DNA of 12,662 bases from positions 1 to 12,662 of the forward strand of contig JACNFQ010000060.1 of the NCBI GenBank assembly GCA_014384545.1. Reading direction: 5' to 3'. A program made the translations under genes and the position numbers. The stretch is from a bacterium (GTDB lineage Bacteria > UBP7 > UBA6624). Each line of letters opens with the position of its first letter. Within the stretch, counting starts at the first letter, position 1. Positions 1-5,621 of the stretch are shown in pieces. A model generated the notes under the pieces. It ran no database searches. It saw nothing but the letters and a program-made list of their open reading frames with translations, and was not told where the DNA came from.

Positions 1-290
1 GGGAGGGAGAGTTGTGTAATGCCCTCGTTGTGAAGGTGAAGCAAGTAGGAAGCCTGAGCCGGACACTGGAGGCCGTGGAAGAAGCAAGGCAAGGAGGGTG
101 GGCTTGGAGTGTTAGCCACCGATCTGGGGAAACTTGTGATGATTTCATCGCCGACCTTGCTGTGGGTGCAGGAGCCCCATTCATCAAGACAGGAGCACCT
201 GCCCGAGGCGAGCGGACTTCGAAATACAACCGGCTACTCGCGGTTGAAGAAGAGGGGGTAAAGTTCAACCCTTTGGGCTTGGGGGGATGA
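1..290 (+). CDS. eno: Enolase, C-terminal 95 residues (5' end outside window)
   Basis: This is the 3' end of enolase (2-phosphoglycerate to PEP + H2O, cytosolic glycolysis). The reading frame is open from the first full codon at position 3, so the gene begins upstream. The visible part carries the C-terminal barrel motifs of the family: the Lys of the LLIKVNQIG-like strand (codon 33-35, catalytic base in characterised enolases), SHRSGE with the substrate-binding His-Arg-Ser, IADLAVG, and IKTGAP with the second active-site Lys, followed by the usual SKYNRLLxxEEE tail. One oddity is that the normally conserved Asn in KVNQ is Lys here (codon 39-41). The TGA stop overlaps the pyruvate kinase ATG (ATGA), so the two are very probably co-transcribed and translationally coupled. 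Identification is secure; the gene is partial. Confidence 0.95.
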   Translation, partial: EGELCNALVVKVKQVGSLSRTLEAVEEARQGGWAWSVSHRSGETCDDFIADLAVGAGAPFIKTGAPARGERTSKYNRLLAVEEEGVKFNPLGLGG

Positions 291-1663
291 GAAAGACGCG
301 TATTCTGGCTACTCTTGGTCCGGCAACGGAATCAAGAGAGTCGCTCCTAGCACTTAGAGAAGCGGGGGTCAATCTTTTCCGTATCAATGCCAGCCATATC
401 TCTCCCAGAGAGATTAGGGAGATCATGGAGCGCGTGCGTGACGATTGCCCCGATATGCCCACACTCTTGGACCTAGCGGGTCCAAAGATAAGGTTAGGAA
501 GCGTCTCTATGGAGAGGGATCTCGTGGTGGGACGACGATTTCGGTGGGAACCTAGTGAGGGTGATACCGATGATGAGACGATACGATTTGGCCCACCTTC
601 TTTGGCGGAGAGTTTGAAGGATGGGGGTGTAGTGGGTGTGGTGGACGGTCGAACGACATTCCGTCTCCATTGTAAGGAGGATATCTATCTCGTTGCGGAG
701 AGAGTGGCGGCTCCGTTGCGGAAAGGTGCTGGAATCTCGCTTCCTGAAGGGGCATTAGGAGAGGGATCACTCTTGTCTCAGGCGGACAAGAGGGCGCTGG
801 CAGTCGGTATCAGCGAAAATGTGACGGTGGTAGCAGCCTCCTATGTTAGGGGTCCTAAAGATGTACTGGAAGTCAGAGACGCTATGGGGAAGGGCTCAAA
901 GACTCTCCTCATGTCCAAGATTGAGCGTCCGGAGGTGTTACCCGTTCTGGACGAGACCCTCGCCTTGTCAGACTTGGTGATGGTGGCTCGGGGTGATTTA
1001 GGAGCTTCAGTGGGCTTGGAAGAAGTCCCTCGCCTACAGAAGCGGATTGTCAAGTTGGCAAGGGAGCGGGTGGTGGGGGTTGCTGTCGCTACTGAGATGT
1101 TGGAGTCTATGGTTCACTCTCCGGTACCAACTCGGGCTGAAGCGATGGATATTGACGGAGCGGTGGAACAGGGGGCGGATATCTTGACACTCTCTGCAGA
1201 GACGGCGATGGGGGACAATCCCGTCCAAGCAGTCAAGTGGATGGCAAGAATCATTGAGAGTTCGGAAGCAGAAAGAGGGTTTGACCCCGTCCGTTCTGGA
1301 ACGGGAACCGCCGAGCGGATTGGGGTAGCAGCAGTGGACCTAGCCGCGGCGGCGGGGGCGAAAGCGTTTGTGGTCCTTACACGCTCTGGATTCTCTGCCA
1401 GAAACCTCGCTCGGCACCGCCCCTCCATTCCGATTCTTGCTGTTGTAACCGATGAGATGGCAGCAAAGAGAGCATCGTTCTTGCGGGGTGTCTTTCCGGT
1501 CGTTTCAACAGTGAAGGGTGTGGAGGCGCGTTTCTTGTGGGGGGTAAGAACACTCTTGGCGAGAGGGTGGGTTGCTTCAGGGGAGAAAGTGGTGGGAGCG
1601 TTGGCATTACCCCACGAAGACCCGGGTGGGACGAGTGGGCTTTTTCTACTACGAGCCCCCTGA
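287..1663 (+). CDS. pyk: Pyruvate kinase, Lys-type (probably K+-independent)
   Basis: Converts PEP + ADP to pyruvate + ATP, the last glycolytic step. The protein has 458 residues, close to short bacterial forms (about 470). The start at MRKTRILATLGP matches the family N-terminus. Motifs seen: FRINASH (R32, N34, S36), DLAGPKIRLG (62-71), a B domain at about 72-160, ASYVR, SKIERPE (K211 catalytic, E213 metal ligand), MVARGDLG (D237), ATEMLESM (T269), PTRAEAMD and TLSAETA, then a C-terminal allosteric-type domain (about 340-458). Canonical DTKGPEIRT is replaced here by DLAGPKIRL: Leu, Lys and Leu stand where K+-dependent enzymes have Thr, Glu and Thr. Q is E in the ATQML motif, and SGR/SGT is SGF in the C-terminal domain. 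The ATG overlaps the enolase stop and has only a weak ribosome site. No terminator hairpin follows. Confidence 0.96.
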   Translation: MRKTRILATLGPATESRESLLALREAGVNLFRINASHISPREIREIMERVRDDCPDMPTLLDLAGPKIRLGSVSMERDLVVGRRFRWEPSEGDTDDETIRFGPPSLAESLKDGGVVGVVDGRTTFRLHCKEDIYLVAERVAAPLRKGAGISLPEGALGEGSLLSQADKRALAVGISENVTVVAASYVRGPKDVLEVRDAMGKGSKTLLMSKIERPEVLPVLDETLALSDLVMVARGDLGASVGLEEVPRLQKRIVKLARERVVGVAVATEMLESMVHSPVPTRAEAMDIDGAVEQGADILTLSAETAMGDNPVQAVKWMARIIESSEAERGFDPVRSGTGTAERIGVAAVDLAAAAGAKAFVVLTRSGFSARNLARHRPSIPILAVVTDEMAAKRASFLRGVFPVVSTVKGVEARFLWGVRTLLARGWVASGEKVVGALALPHEDPGGTSGLFLLRAP

Positions 1664-1835
1664 TACTCCCCAAAAAAACGCAACCCCTTCCCCAATGTAA
1701 CCCCCACCAATGGCGACCCGTGGAAGGGTCCCTAATACCACGCCTTGCCACCTGCACTCCCCCGCCTAATAACGGATTTGTGGAGGTTGCCACATGCGGG
1801 GCGTGGAACTTGATGCTCAAGACTAGAATCACACT
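1664..1835. other. Only intergenic region; C-rich, with small inverted and direct repeats
   Basis: This is the only non-coding stretch longer than 12 nt. The + strand is C-rich here, the reverse of the G-rich flanking coding strand. Small stems: GACCC/GGGTC (1715-1719/1726-1730), TGTGG/CCACA (1779-1783/1790-1794), CTTGA/TCAAG (1809-1813/1817-1821), and a distant CCACGCC/GGCGTGG pair (1738-1744/1800-1806) enclosing the second stem. An 11-nt near-direct repeat, TTGCCAC[C/A]TGC, lies at 1745-1755 and 1787-1797, 42 bp apart. None is followed by a T-run, so no Rho-independent terminator is supported. No tRNA or known ncRNA is recognised. It probably holds the promoter and control region for the downstream operon. 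Confidence 0.5.
1824..1829 (+). promoter_or_regulatory. Candidate -10 element (TAGAAT) for a leaderless transcript
   Basis: TAGAAT fits the TANNNT -10 consensus and ends 6 nt before the ATG at 1836, so a start about 7 nt downstream would fall on the A of that ATG. The gene has no Shine-Dalgarno sequence, which also suits a leaderless mRNA. No convincing -35 box is seen at 16-19 bp upstream, so this is only a candidate. Confidence 0.35.
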
Positions 1836-2780
1836 ATGCGTGCACTGATTACGGGGATTACAGGATTTGCAGGAAGCCACCTAGCGGAGTACTTGTTGAG
1901 CAGAGGGGACGAGGTTTGGGGGCTCTGTCGCCGTCGCTCTCCTCGAAAGCATCTCACTAAAGTGCGACAGCAACTCAAGTTGGTTGAGGGAGATATGCGG
2001 GACCAAAGTTCACTTTTTCGTGTTCTCAGGGAATCCCAGCCAGATACGATTTTCCACTTGGCTGCACAATCCTTTGTCCCTACAAGTTGGCGTGCGCCAG
2101 CGGATACTTTTGAGACGAATGTAACGGGGCAGAGCTATCTCTTTGAGGTCGTTCGTGAAATGGAGATCGACCCCATGATTCAGATTGCTGGTTCGTCCGA
2201 GGAGTATGGGATGGTCTATCCTGACGAAACCCCTATAGGGGAGCTAAACCCTCTCCGACCTCTCTCTCCTTATGCTGTCAGTAAGGTTGCACAGGACTTG
2301 ATGGCATACCAATACCACAGGTCATACGGAATGCGCGTGGTCAGGACACGTGCTTTCAACCACACCGGACCTCGGAGAGGCCCCGAGTTTGTAGCGAGTG
2401 CGTTTGCACGCCAGATTGTCGCCATTGAGAAAGGGGCGGCTCCTATTATTCGTGTCGGAAACCTTGAAGCTGAAAGAGACTTTACTGATGTTCGCGATGT
2501 TGTACAAGCTTATGTTGCTTCCGTTGAATGTGGAGAGCCTGGAGAGGTATACAACATCTGTTCAGGGAGTGCAGTCTCAATTGGCACCTTGTTAGAGATG
2601 CTCTTGAGTCTCTCCAAAATCAAGGTCACGATCGAAAAAGACCCTGCATTAGATAGACCCAGCGATGTGCCTCTCTTGTTGGGAGATGCTTCTAAGTTCA
2701 AGAAAGCGTCGGGATGGGAACGAGTGATTCCTCTCGAGAAGACGCTCTTGGACCTTTTGAACTGGTGGCGAAGAAGATAG
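1836..2780 (+). CDS. Extended SDR nucleotide-sugar enzyme, GDP-6-deoxymannose reductase / GDP-mannose dehydratase type
   Basis: A 314-residue extended short-chain dehydrogenase of the GDP-mannose 4,6-dehydratase / GDP-4-keto-6-deoxymannose reductase (RMD) group, which makes deoxysugar donors for surface polysaccharide. Seen: a Rossmann GxxGxxG at the N-terminus (GITGFAG, 7-13), HLAAQSFV, NVTG, GSSEEYG (119-125), YAVSK (catalytic Y146 and K150), FNHTGP (174-179), ERDFTDVRDVV, and a C-terminal RPSDVPLLLGD segment. SSEEYG rather than TSEMYG, and RPSDVP rather than RPTEVD, favour reductase over dehydratase, but substrate and exact reaction are not settled. The ATG fits the family start. There is no ribosome-binding site, and a TAGAAT lies just upstream (possible leaderless mRNA). 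The 3' end overlaps atpZ by 16 nt, tying a sugar-nucleotide gene to the ATP synthase operon. Confidence 0.85.
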   Translation: MRALITGITGFAGSHLAEYLLSRGDEVWGLCRRRSPRKHLTKVRQQLKLVEGDMRDQSSLFRVLRESQPDTIFHLAAQSFVPTSWRAPADTFETNVTGQSYLFEVVREMEIDPMIQIAGSSEEYGMVYPDETPIGELNPLRPLSPYAVSKVAQDLMAYQYHRSYGMRVVRTRAFNHTGPRRGPEFVASAFARQIVAIEKGAAPIIRVGNLEAERDFTDVRDVVQAYVASVECGEPGEVYNICSGSAVSIGTLLEMLLSLSKIKVTIEKDPALDRPSDVPLLLGDASKFKKASGWERVIPLEKTLLDLLNWWRRR

Positions 2781-2989
2781 TCAAGCCCGGTTCCCTGGGT
2801 AACCTTGCCGAGGAGAGTTCACTGGGGTGGAGCATCGCTATCGCTGTGGGCACAGGGATTTTCGTGGGAATGTGGGTAGATAACCAATGGGAGGTTGAAC
2901 CTTGGGGTTTGATTGGCGGGTTTCTTTGGGGGATAGGGGGGGCAAGCCGTCTTCTCATCCGTGCACAAAAGAGGCTGGATGAGAAGTGA
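2765..2989 (+). CDS. atpZ: AtpZ-type small membrane protein of the ATP synthase operon
   Basis: About 74 residues with two predicted membrane helices: LGWSIAIAVGTGIFVGMWVD and, after a short loop, a Gly-rich segment PWGLIGGFLWGIGGASRLL. The layout and the LGW...G.W.D...PWG.IGG pattern match the AtpZ/F0F1-ATPase subunit family found just upstream of atpB, whose members have been linked to Mg2+/Ca2+ transport and to assembly of the synthase in alkaliphilic Bacillus. I chose the GTG at 2765 because it gives the family-length protein and a short overlap with the preceding gene. An in-frame ATG at 2714 would add 17 unlikely residues inside the upstream gene. The stop overlaps the next start (GTGA). 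There is no clear ribosome site, so translation probably depends on coupling. Confidence 0.75.
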   Translation: MAKKIVKPGSLGNLAEESSLGWSIAIAVGTGIFVGMWVDNQWEVEPWGLIGGFLWGIGGASRLLIRAQKRLDEK

Positions 2990-3264
2990 ACGTTCTCCAG
3001 GTTTTTTATGGGCTTTTGGCGGGGGGAGTGGCGTTTGGGGCTTGGATTCCTCTAAAGAGCATACTTCTAAAGAAAAAAGCGGACCCAAAGGAAGGGAGTA
3101 AGAGCGATGTGGTGGGACAGATTGGACGGGTAAGCATGCTCCATTTCTTGGTAGTGGGTGGTATGATATGGGCTTTGAAAACCCACTTGGCAACACCGTC
3201 CGGCATTGTCGGGTTTGGCATAGGAACTGTGCTGGGGCTTTCTCTTCTTTCGCAATCGAAATGA
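2986..3264 (+). CDS. atpI: ATP synthase subunit I-like membrane protein
   Basis: A 92-residue, strongly hydrophobic protein with three likely membrane segments (about 4-24, 48-66 and 70-88), separated by a Lys-rich loop (LLKKKADPKEGSK). Sequence alone is only weakly diagnostic. Position between atpZ and atpB, size and hydrophobicity fit ATP synthase protein I, which helps assemble the c-ring and is not part of the mature enzyme. Shorter than the usual 115-130 residues, it may lack one helix. The GTG start overlaps the atpZ stop (GTGA), and its own TGA overlaps the atpB start (ATGA), so the three are likely translated in relay. Another small membrane protein function cannot be excluded. Confidence 0.6.
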   Translation: MNVLQVFYGLLAGGVAFGAWIPLKSILLKKKADPKEGSKSDVVGQIGRVSMLHFLVVGGMIWALKTHLATPSGIVGFGIGTVLGLSLLSQSK

Positions 3265-4325
3265 CGCTCTGGAAGTTACCTCCCGACAGAGATTCTCCTT
3301 CTGGAGAAGGTGGGGGGAATGTGGAACACGACCACAAGGAAGAACAGACGGATGCAATGCCCCATGAACAAAGTGAGCACCATCAAGATGGAGAGGGGGA
3401 GCATGGAACTGCGGATGGAGACCATGGGGGCGAACACGAAGGGTGCCACCACGATGATTTCAATGGGAATGGTGCGCCCGATGGTCTTCTCAATGTCTTT
3501 AACTGGAAAGGGTTGTTGGGTTCGGAGGGGTTTCATACGACCCAAGAGGAAAACCTCCCTAGTTTTTGGCGTTGTAGTGGGGTTCCTGGATCTACAGCGA
3601 TGGGGGAAGTCAATCTCACGATGGCTTTCAACACCTTCTTGGTGATTGGGATTTTGGTGCCCCTGTTTATTCGAGGAGGAAAGAGGCTTCAGGAGATTCC
3701 TGGACGCATCCAAGCCGCAGCCGAGTCTTGGGTCGAGATGTTGATTGGGTTCTTCCAGAGTTTTGCTGGAGAGCATGTGGGGCGAAAGTACGTGGGGTTA
3801 CTAGGTGCCTATTTCACCTTTATCTTGGCGCTGAACTTGTGGGGGTTGATTCCGGGATTTCATTCGCCCACAGCCAATATCAACACGACGTTGGGCTTTT
3901 CTGTCATCGCTATTATCGCTAGTTTGGTCATCGGTCTCAAAGAGTCTGGAGTTAGGCATATAGTTCATCATTGGATGGGCGAGCCTGATCCAAGGGATGG
4001 GATGGCTAAAGGTATTGGGGCTTTTCTCCTTCTTCCCTTAGAACTCATTGCCCAGTTTGCCAGAATGGTCTCTTTGGCATTACGGCTTTATGGGAATATC
4101 TTTGGGGGCGATGTCGTTATCGCTGTTTTCGTTGTGTTGCTTACTGATCTGGCCGTGTCAATCTACCTGCCGTTGCCGCTCCACCTTCCGGTGGTGTTGC
4201 TACACTTGATCGCTTCGGTGATTCAGGCGGTTGTTTTCACGGCTCTGCTTTCGGTTTATATTGCAGGGTTCTGTTCTCATCATGGGGACGACCATACCAG
4301 CCACGCGGAGAGCGTGGCGCACTAG
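3261..4325 (+). CDS. atpB: ATP synthase Fo subunit a with His/acidic N-terminal extension
   Basis: Forms the two proton half-channels beside the c-ring. Of 354 residues, about 115 precede the first membrane helix, much more than in the compact (about 220-270 residue) forms. Membrane helices lie near 119-137, 178-200, 205-226, 252-295 and 309-337. Key residues: SLALRLYGN with the essential Arg (R275, equivalent to E. coli R210), D284 at the E219 position, H315 and Q322 matching H245 and Q252, and NLWGLIPGF. Residues 22-66 are rich in His (10) and Asp/Glu (16), with the run CHHDD; the C-terminus is also His-rich (SHHGDDHTSH). The ATG at 3261 is chosen for its ATGA overlap with atpI. A GTG at 3321, after a G-rich run, is an alternative that would still keep the His-rich part. 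Confidence 0.95.
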   Translation: MTLWKLPPDRDSPSGEGGGNVEHDHKEEQTDAMPHEQSEHHQDGEGEHGTADGDHGGEHEGCHHDDFNGNGAPDGLLNVFNWKGLLGSEGFHTTQEENLPSFWRCSGVPGSTAMGEVNLTMAFNTFLVIGILVPLFIRGGKRLQEIPGRIQAAAESWVEMLIGFFQSFAGEHVGRKYVGLLGAYFTFILALNLWGLIPGFHSPTANINTTLGFSVIAIIASLVIGLKESGVRHIVHHWMGEPDPRDGMAKGIGAFLLLPLELIAQFARMVSLALRLYGNIFGGDVVIAVFVVLLTDLAVSIYLPLPLHLPVVLLHLIASVIQAVVFTALLSVYIAGFCSHHGDDHTSHAESVAH

Positions 4326-4329
4326 GAGG
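4324..4329 (+). promoter_or_regulatory. Strong ribosome binding site for atpE
   Basis: A perfect AGGAGG, 5 nt before the atpE ATG and overlapping the atpB stop codon. It is one of the strongest sites in the operon and precedes the most abundant subunit (the c-ring). Confidence 0.85.
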
Positions 4330-4334
4330 ATCGT

Positions 4335-4577
4335 ATGTTTTTTGGAGATAATGTTGATGTAAACCTCATCGCTGCTGCGATTGCGTTTGCCATCCCTTCT
4401 GCCTTTGCTGCCCTTGCTCAGGGCAAGGCCATCGCAGGTGCCTGGGACGGCATGGCTCGCCAGCCTGAGGTCGCCGATACCATCGGTGGTCGGTTGATTA
4501 TCGCTCTAGCCTTCCCTGAGGCACTGGGCATCTTTGGGTTGCTCTTGGGCATCCTGATTATGGGCAAAGCGGGGTAG
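4335..4577 (+). CDS. atpE: ATP synthase Fo subunit c
   Basis: An 80-residue proteolipid forming the rotor ring; two helices (about 8-39 and 50-76) joined by the polar loop ARQPE (R42, Q43, P44), which contacts F1. The ion-binding carboxylate is E62 in FPEALGIFG. Helix 1 has AQGKAIAGAWDG, related to the common GQGxAxG pattern, but several Gly of the usual GxGxG packing motif are Ala and a Lys (K31) follows. Q29 aligns with a Gln that is part of Na+-binding sites, but the Ser/Thr normally needed right after the Glu is Ala (A63) and the later Tyr is Phe, so proton coupling is more likely. An ATG with a perfect AGGAGG favours high expression, in line with many copies per enzyme. Confidence 0.95.
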   Translation: MFFGDNVDVNLIAAAIAFAIPSAFAALAQGKAIAGAWDGMARQPEVADTIGGRLIIALAFPEALGIFGLLLGILIMGKAG

Positions 4578-4583
4578 TTCCTC

Positions 4584-5072
4584 GTGGAGATCACCTGGCA
4601 ACAGGTGCTCGTTGAGGCTTCGGGCTTCCTCCTCGTTTGGTGGGCTTTCGCCAAGTTCTTGGTGGGACCCATCACTAAGGTTCTTGACGACCGTGCCGTT
4701 CGTGTTCGCTCCGATTTGGAGGGGGCAGAGGCACAACGTCTTGAGATGGAGAAGCTAAGAGCTGATTACGAGCATCGCCTGACTTCGGTTGAAGAAGAGA
4801 TTCGTTCGCGTCTGTCGGATGCTGTCGCTCGTGGCGAAGCATTGATTGCAGAGCGGGAGAAGGAGGCTGGTGCACGGGCTGACAAGATCCGTGCTAAAGT
4901 CGAAACCGAGATCAAAGAGATGCGCAATCAGTTAAGGCGCGAGCTTCGAGCTGATGCTGCCCGTATGGTGATGGAAGTCAGTCGACGATTCCTCTCTACA
5001 AAGATGGAAAACGAGGACGAAACTCTCATTGCTCGCTTGATGGAGGAGGTCTCCCCGTCGGTTGAGACTTGA
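4584..5072 (+). CDS. atpF: ATP synthase Fo subunit b
   Basis: A 162-residue peripheral-stalk subunit: a single N-terminal membrane helix (about 8-28, with VLVEASGFLLVWWAFAKFLV), then GPITKVLDDRAVRVRSDL and a long charged coiled coil (about 33-140, heptad-like, rich in Glu, Arg and Ala), as in the family (155-170 residues). It links subunit a to delta/alpha. The start is GTG, 6 nt after atpE, with only a G-run (4571-4574) as a poor ribosome site, fitting its lower copy number (two per enzyme). The C-terminus overlaps atpH by 11 nt. Confidence 0.92.
   Translation: MEITWQQVLVEASGFLLVWWAFAKFLVGPITKVLDDRAVRVRSDLEGAEAQRLEMEKLRADYEHRLTSVEEEIRSRLSDAVARGEALIAEREKEAGARADKIRAKVETEIKEMRNQLRRELRADAARMVMEVSRRFLSTKMENEDETLIARLMEEVSPSVET
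5042..5050 (+). promoter_or_regulatory. Ribosome binding site that decides the atpH TTG start
   Basis: GGAGGAGGT lies inside the atpF 3' end, 11 nt before a TTG at 5062. The atpH frame is closed by a TGA at 5038-5040 and contains no ATG or GTG before the conserved region, so the TTG next to this site is the best start. Spacing is slightly long. Confidence 0.6.
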
Positions 5073-5610
5073 TAGTTTGTCTATAGGTGCCGCCTATGCT
5101 CGGGCGGCGTGGCGCCGATGGGAAAAGAGCGATGTCGCTTTTGAAGCCCGTTCATGGTTTGCCGAGGTGGGCACTGTCTGCCATTCGGTAGAGGGATTCC
5201 TGACTGCTTTGGACCATCCCTCACTTTCCACCGAAGAGAAAGGGGCGTTGTTATCCTCTCTATGTGATGCTATGGGCGCGAACGAGGATTTTCTGAGGAC
5301 ACTCCAACTCATCGTTCTGAATGGGAAGGCGATGCATCTTCCTGCTATCGCATCAGCCTATGGTGAGATTGCCGATCGGGCGGAGGGTATTCGCAGAGGG
5401 TTCCTTGAAACAGAGCGCCCGTTGGATAAAGCATTGGTTCGTGTGTTTGGGAAAAGATTGGGGGTGCAGTTGGGATTGAAGATTCTCCTGACCCCTATAG
5501 AAGGAAAGGGGATGATGGGGGGGTTTCGACTCACTCTAGGAAAAGAGATGGTTGATGCCTCGGTGGAGAGTTCCCTAAATCGAATTGAGACTGCCTTGAT
5601 TGGTGAATAG
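5062..5610 (+). CDS. atpH: ATP synthase F1 subunit delta
   Basis: A 182-residue delta/OSCP subunit capping the F1 head and binding subunit b. The N-terminus ([13 protein letters not shown]) matches the family's helical domain start. The middle ([16 protein letters not shown].... [24 protein letters not shown]) matches its conserved NGR/LP region. The C-terminal [27 protein letters not shown] corresponds to the conserved DxxLxGGxxIxxGxxxxDxSxxxxL segment. The likely start is TTG at 5062 (a second TTG at 5077 is possible), overlapping atpF by 11 nt. A run of seven G (5517-5523) encodes part of the GG motif. Atypical start and overlap suggest translational coupling. Confidence 0.92.
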   Translation: MRLDSLSIGAAYARAAWRRWEKSDVAFEARSWFAEVGTVCHSVEGFLTALDHPSLSTEEKGALLSSLCDAMGANEDFLRTLQLIVLNGKAMHLPAIASAYGEIADRAEGIRRGFLETERPLDKALVRVFGKRLGVQLGLKILLTPIEGKGMMGGFRLTLGKEMVDASVESSLNRIETALIGE

Positions 5611-5614
5611 GAGA
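5609..5614 (+). promoter_or_regulatory. Ribosome binding site for atpA
   Basis: AGGAGA, 7 nt before the ATG at 5622, overlapping the atpH stop. A good free site for a subunit needed in three copies. Confidence 0.8.
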
Positions 5615-5621
5615 GATAATA

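Noticed and set aside
1114-1710. Long minus-strand ORF (198 codons) opposite pyk
   Set aside because: It lies almost wholly antisense to a clear pyruvate kinase, shows no recognisable domain, and such shadows recur opposite other G-rich genes here.
1664-1835. Terminator, tRNA or riboswitch in the intergenic gap
   Set aside because: Stems are only 5-7 bp, none is followed by T-runs, and no tRNA or known riboswitch core is recognisable.
1377-1880. Minus-strand ORF crossing the only intergenic gap
   Set aside because: Low-complexity, Ser/Pro/Arg/Cys-mixed protein with no family resemblance, overlapping two real genes at its ends.
4335-4577. Na+-dependent ATP synthase
   Set aside because: Only the helix-1 Gln fits; the residue after the key Glu is Ala and the Tyr ligand is Phe, so the Na+ site is incomplete.
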